This document shows positions 61,034 through 64,000 of a stretch of 64,000 bases of DNA, one piece after another. Position numbers and translations under genes: made by a program. This DNA comes from Aurantiacibacter aquimixticola (GTDB lineage: Bacteria; Pseudomonadota; Alphaproteobacteria; Sphingomonadales; Sphingomonadaceae). The first letter of the stretch is position 1; the number at the start of each line of letters is the position of its first letter. The stretch is from assembly GCF_003605475.1 (NCBI RefSeq), contig NZ_RAHX01000001.1, positions 1,302,001 through 1,366,000 on the forward strand, in the 5' to 3' direction. The notes below the pieces were generated by a model, which saw nothing but the letters and a program-made list of their open reading frames with translations, had not been told where the DNA came from and ran no database searches.

Positions 61034-61500
61034 TGGGCAGCTCGGCGATCAGCGAAAGCAAGAGCTTCGCCTCGCTCGGCCCGATGCTTCTTGCACGCAA
61101 GGGCACGGCAAAGCCGGCCATGCGCGCACAGCTCGAGCAGTCGGACCGCATGGCCATGCTCGAAGACGATTTCGATGCGCTGGCGGAAAGCCAGGACGCG
61201 CTCGGCTGGAATGATATGGGCGATGCCTTCGCCGATAACGATCAGGTCGTGCCGCTCCCGGTCGCCAATCGCCGCAGCAAGGCAGCGAAGCGCGCCGACA
61301 AGGCGGTAAAGGCCAAGGACAAGGCCGCGTTTACCCTGCGCCTCGATGCAGAGCGTCACATGAAGCTTCGCCTTGCGAGCACTCTTGCGGGATCGAGCGC
61401 ACAGCAATTGGTGACGCAGGCGCTTGACGCATTCCTCGCCAAGAATCCCGAACTCGAAGCGATCGCCGAACAGATGGCGAAGAACTCCAAGACGTCCTGA
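61033..61500 (+). CDS. ParA-coupled protein with possible ribbon-helix-helix C-terminus
   Basis: A 155-residue protein. The N-terminus has SFASLGPMLLARKGTAKPAM, an acidic middle (LEDDFDALAESQDALGWNDM), a Lys/Ala-rich stretch and a C-terminus (AAFTLRLDAERHMKLRLAST, then QLVTQALDAFL) that resembles a ribbon-helix-helix DNA-binding fold. It is coupled to parA. Cargo adaptor or DNA-binding partner are both possible; this is inference. Confidence 0.65.
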   Translation: MGSSAISESKSFASLGPMLLARKGTAKPAMRAQLEQSDRMAMLEDDFDALAESQDALGWNDMGDAFADNDQVVPLPVANRRSKAAKRADKAVKAKDKAAFTLRLDAERHMKLRLASTLAGSSAQQLVTQALDAFLAKNPELEAIAEQMAKNSKTS

Positions 61501-61514
61501 GGGGGACCCAGACG

Positions 61515-62963
61515 ATGCATATGGCAGACAAGCGCAATCCGATGATCGGTTTCGGCATGACCACCGCGATGGCGGCGGTCATGCTCAGCGGCTGCGCCGG
61601 GCATCCCGGCGCGCAGGCGAATGTCTCGACAGCGCAGGCACAGCAGGCCGTCGACAATGGCTATACGCAGGCGGTGCAGGCTGCCGAAGCCGCCGTGGCG
61701 GCGGAGCCGCGCAACGCCGCTCACCGTATGCGCCTTGGCAACGCCTATCTCGAAGCCGGTCGCTTTGCGTCCGCTTCCGCCAGCTTCCAGGACGCGATGG
61801 CGCTGGGCGATACAAGCCCGCGCGCCGCGCTCAGCCTCTCGCTCGCATTGACGGGGCAGGCACGCTACTCCGAATCCGCTGCGCTGCTGAACGAGTATGA
61901 AGGCGACATCTACGCTGCCGATCTCGGCCTGGCACTTGCGCTGAGCGGTCAGCCGGATCGCGGCATCCACATTCTCAGCAACGCCATTCGCGGCGGCGAC
62001 AATACGGTGAAGGTTCGCCAGAACCTCGCTTACGCTTACGCCGTTGCCGGTCGCTGGCGCGAAGCGCGCATGATGGCTTCGCAGGATATTCCTGCACACG
62101 AAGTCGGCACCCGCATGACGGAGTGGGCACAGATGGCTTCGGCCGACGCCTACCAGGCTCGCATCGCCAATCTGCTCGGCGTTCCCGCGGGCATTCGCGA
62201 TGGCGGCCAGCCGACGCATCTTGCGCTCGCCAATACCGTGCCGACGCAGCTGGCCGAGGCGCCCACCGCAGCCGCACCTGCTCCGATGGCGATGGCCGCT
62301 CCTGCAGAGCGGATCAGCCTGCCGGTGAGCGGTGGTGAGCTGCCTTCCGTTGGCGCGCCCGATAGCCGCTATGAAACGGTGGCCCAGCCCGCTGCGCGCC
62401 GGAGCCAGCCGGAAAGCTTCGCCAATGCGTTCGCCGACACGGCTCCCGTTGCCGAAGTCGAGCGGAGCGATGAATTCGTAACCCGCCCCGTGGTCCAGCC
62501 CGCTTCTCGCGAGCTAGCCGTTGCCGCGAGCGCGCCTGCACCGCGAGCCACCGCGCCTGCCGCAACCGCGCCGCGCACCAGCGCCATCACCGCCGCGCGT
62601 GATATCACGCAGCCGGCCCTCGTGCGGAGCAAGCGCGCAAGCGCCCCGGTCACCGATATCGCCAGCGATCCGACGCATCTCGTTCAGCTCGGCAGCTTTT
62701 CCAGCCAAGCGAGCGCCGAGCGTGCCTGGGGCATCTATGTCGAGCGCTACCCTGAGCTGGCCGACCGCCAGATGGTCATCACACAGGCCGTGGTGCGTGG
62801 CCGCAATTACTGGCGCGTTTCCGCTGGCGGCTTCGACAATGCGAGCAGCGATGCCATGTGCGACCGCGTCGATGCGGCGAGTGGCGATGGCTGCATCAGC
62901 TGGGCCGCCAGCAGCCCGCTGCCCGGCGCTGTCGATACGGGCGTTCGCCTCGCGCGCCGCTAA
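61515..62963 (+). CDS. TPR lipoprotein with C-terminal SPOR domain
   Basis: A 482-residue protein with a lipobox (AVMLSGC, Cys about residue 27), TPR-like repeats (residues about 50-200, AHRMRLGNAYLEAGRFASAS), a Pro/Ala-rich linker and a SPOR domain (HLVQLGSFSSQASAERAWGI, YWRVSAGGFDNASSDAMCDR). GGGGG lies nine bases before ATG 61515. It probably binds septal peptidoglycan from a membrane anchor. It is the third gene of the parA group. Confidence 0.87.
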   Translation: MHMADKRNPMIGFGMTTAMAAVMLSGCAGHPGAQANVSTAQAQQAVDNGYTQAVQAAEAAVAAEPRNAAHRMRLGNAYLEAGRFASASASFQDAMALGDTSPRAALSLSLALTGQARYSESAALLNEYEGDIYAADLGLALALSGQPDRGIHILSNAIRGGDNTVKVRQNLAYAYAVAGRWREARMMASQDIPAHEVGTRMTEWAQMASADAYQARIANLLGVPAGIRDGGQPTHLALANTVPTQLAEAPTAAAPAPMAMAAPAERISLPVSGGELPSVGAPDSRYETVAQPAARRSQPESFANAFADTAPVAEVERSDEFVTRPVVQPASRELAVAASAPAPRATAPAATAPRTSAITAARDITQPALVRSKRASAPVTDIASDPTHLVQLGSFSSQASAERAWGIYVERYPELADRQMVITQAVVRGRNYWRVSAGGFDNASSDAMCDRVDAASGDGCISWAASSPLPGAVDTGVRLARR

Positions 62964-62996
62964 TTATCTTCCCCTTCTCCTGGCGAGAAGAACCCG

Positions 62997-63035
62997 AAAG
63001 CCCCTCCCCGTCCACCGGGAGGGGCTTTCTTTTTT
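62997..63035 (+). terminator. Rho-independent terminator after the SPOR lipoprotein gene
   Basis: AAAGCCCCTCCC pairs with GGGAGGGGCTTT around a short loop, followed by CTTTTTT. It lies between convergent genes and may stop both. Confidence 0.9.
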
Positions 63036-63038
63036 GGC

Positions 63039-63797
63039 CTAGAGCCGGAAGCCGCCGTCGCTCACCAGCGTCGTGCCAGTGATGCCGGCAGACGTATCTG
63101 AGAGCAGGAAGAGGATTTGCCCGGCTATCTCCTCGGCAGTCGCAAAGCGGCCTAGCGGCGTCGCCTGCGCAGCCATCGTCGCGAGCGCCCCGGCGCGGTC
63201 GCCCTGGTGCTTGGCCACGAGCTCCTCGAAGAACGGGACGCCGTCCCAGATCGCAGTATCGACGCCGCCGGGCGCGATCGCGTTGACGCGCACGCCCTTT
63301 CGCGCAGCTTCCTTGGCGGCAACCTTGGCCAGCTGGATCACCGCCGCCTTGGAGGAGGCATAAGCAGCAATGCCCTGCTCCGCCTTGACGCCGGTGACCG
63401 AGGCGGTGAGCACGATGGACGCGCCTTCCGATGCCTGCCGCATCGCGGTTCTCAGCGACAGGAATGCCCCGTCGTAATTGACCGAGGTGACGCGCTTCCA
63501 GTTCTCGAATGTCGATTTGACGATCGGCGCGTTCTCTCCGGCGATCCCGGCATTCAGCACCGCGCCATCGAAGGTGTCGCCAGCCGCCTCGATCGTGTCC
63601 CACAGGCCTTCGTCGGCGACATCCCCTGCATGCCGCACGGTCTCGCAATCGAGTTCCAGCCCATCCAGAGCGTCGCCATTGCGGTCGACCAGCACCAGCT
63701 TTGCCGCGCCCGCTCTCGCAAGCGCAAGCGCGCAGGCAGCCCCGATGCCGGAGGCTGCGCCGGTAACCAGCACCGTCTTTCCAGTCATGTCAGTCAT
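63039..63797 (-). CDS. SDR-family oxidoreductase
   Basis: A 252-residue short-chain dehydrogenase: cofactor site VLVTGAASGIGAACALALA, NAG motif AVLNAGIAG, catalytic Ser in IVLTASVTGV and YxxxK in AAYASSKAAV, C-terminal GTTLVSDGGFRL. It uses NAD(P)(H); substrate unknown. It overlaps the dihydroorotase stop. Confidence 0.93.
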   Translation of the reverse strand: MTDMTGKTVLVTGAASGIGAACALALARAGAAKLVLVDRNGDALDGLELDCETVRHAGDVADEGLWDTIEAAGDTFDGAVLNAGIAGENAPIVKSTFENWKRVTSVNYDGAFLSLRTAMRQASEGASIVLTASVTGVKAEQGIAAYASSKAAVIQLAKVAAKEAARKGVRVNAIAPGGVDTAIWDGVPFFEELVAKHQGDRAGALATMAAQATPLGRFATAEEIAGQILFLLSDTSAGITGTTLVSDGGFRL

Positions 63798-64000
63798 CGA
63801 TCCGCATTCCTCCCTTGAACAGCGCGGTGACGCGGCCCTGCACGGGCTGCCGGTCGAACGGGGTATTACCCGCCTGCGCTTCCATCTTCTTCGAATCCAC
63901 CACCCAGGGCGCTTCAGGATCGACGATAGCGATGTCCGCCTCCTTGCCGACGGCCAGCTCCCCCGCCTCCACGCCCAGAAGCCGGGCTGGATTTCGCGCG
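63790..64000 (-). CDS. pyrC: Dihydroorotase-like amidohydrolase, C-terminal part
   Basis: The last 69 or so residues of a protein whose N-terminus lies outside the window: NPARLLGVEAGELAVGKEAD, IAIVDPEAPWVVDSKKME, NTPFDRQPVQGRVTALFKGG. This is the closing part of class I dihydroorotase, which makes dihydroorotate in pyrimidine synthesis. A related hydantoinase or allantoinase cannot be excluded without the metal-binding half. Confidence 0.8.
   Translation of the reverse strand, partial: ARNPARLLGVEAGELAVGKEADIAIVDPEAPWVVDSKKMEAQAGNTPFDRQPVQGRVTALFKGGMRIDD

Overview
The window is chromosomal DNA of a high-GC alphaproteobacterium, most likely of the order Sphingomonadales and plausibly Erythrobacteraceae. 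Support comes from the RpoH-type sigma factor, a ChpT-like phosphotransferase (CtrA pathway), ATP12, the TIGR02186/TauE pair, paired TonB-dependent receptors, an NfrB-type glycosyltransferase with its sphingomonad beta-barrel partner, and a lysine-tailed trigger factor. Placement below order level is inference. Coding density is high, with many ATGA or TGATG overlaps. RNA genes seen are one tRNA-Leu(UAG) and the RNase P RNA. No rRNA, CRISPR array, integrase, transposase or prophage gene was recognised.

Layout. 0-0.7 kb: truncated FKBP isomerase and rpsU. 0.9-4 kb: five-gene operon crcB, rluC-like, HAD phosphatase, small membrane protein, ATP12. 4-7.6 kb: Mla-type lipid ABC transporter (MlaE with STAS, MlaF, MlaD, lipoprotein). 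7.7-11.5 kb: valS, carrying an in-frame palindromic repeat, and queE. 11.8-19.5 kb: HerA ATPase, TIGR02186/TauE, NfrB-like glycosyltransferase with barrel partner, nhaA, DUF3297. 19.7-30.5 kb: tRNA-Leu, tig, two paralogous TonB receptors flanking an amidase, an AT-richer lipoprotein, then clpP, clpX and a small CTG-started coiled-coil gene. The receptor/amidase block lies between tig and clpP. 30.6-32.5 kb: fasciclin protein, anti-sigma and ECF sigma factor. 32.6-34.3 kb: polysaccharide deacetylase and a CDF metal exporter.

The most striking region is 34.3-46.3 kb, a type I secretion locus. A 2,233-residue adhesin-like protein (nine alternating acidic Glu-Ala/Val strips, central RTX repeats, a tandem array of Ig/cadherin-like domains, no signal peptide) is followed on the same strand by a PrtD-type ABC exporter, an HlyD adaptor and a TolC-like outer membrane protein. 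Divergent across an AT-rich 383-bp spacer is a short HlyC/RtxC-like acyltransferase homologue in which both canonical catalytic positions appear to be phenylalanine. This is the best candidate for an undescribed system.

46.3-64 kb is mostly housekeeping: mtgA, rpoH, rluD, chpT, an AmpD-like amidase, a TonB-C domain protein, rnpB, a metallophosphatase, a TorF-type porin, glyoxalase I, der, DUF2721, bacterioferritin and its ferredoxin, a DUF418 membrane protein, two SPOR proteins around an orphan ParA with a possible DNA-binding partner, an SDR oxidoreductase and the C-terminal end of a dihydroorotase.
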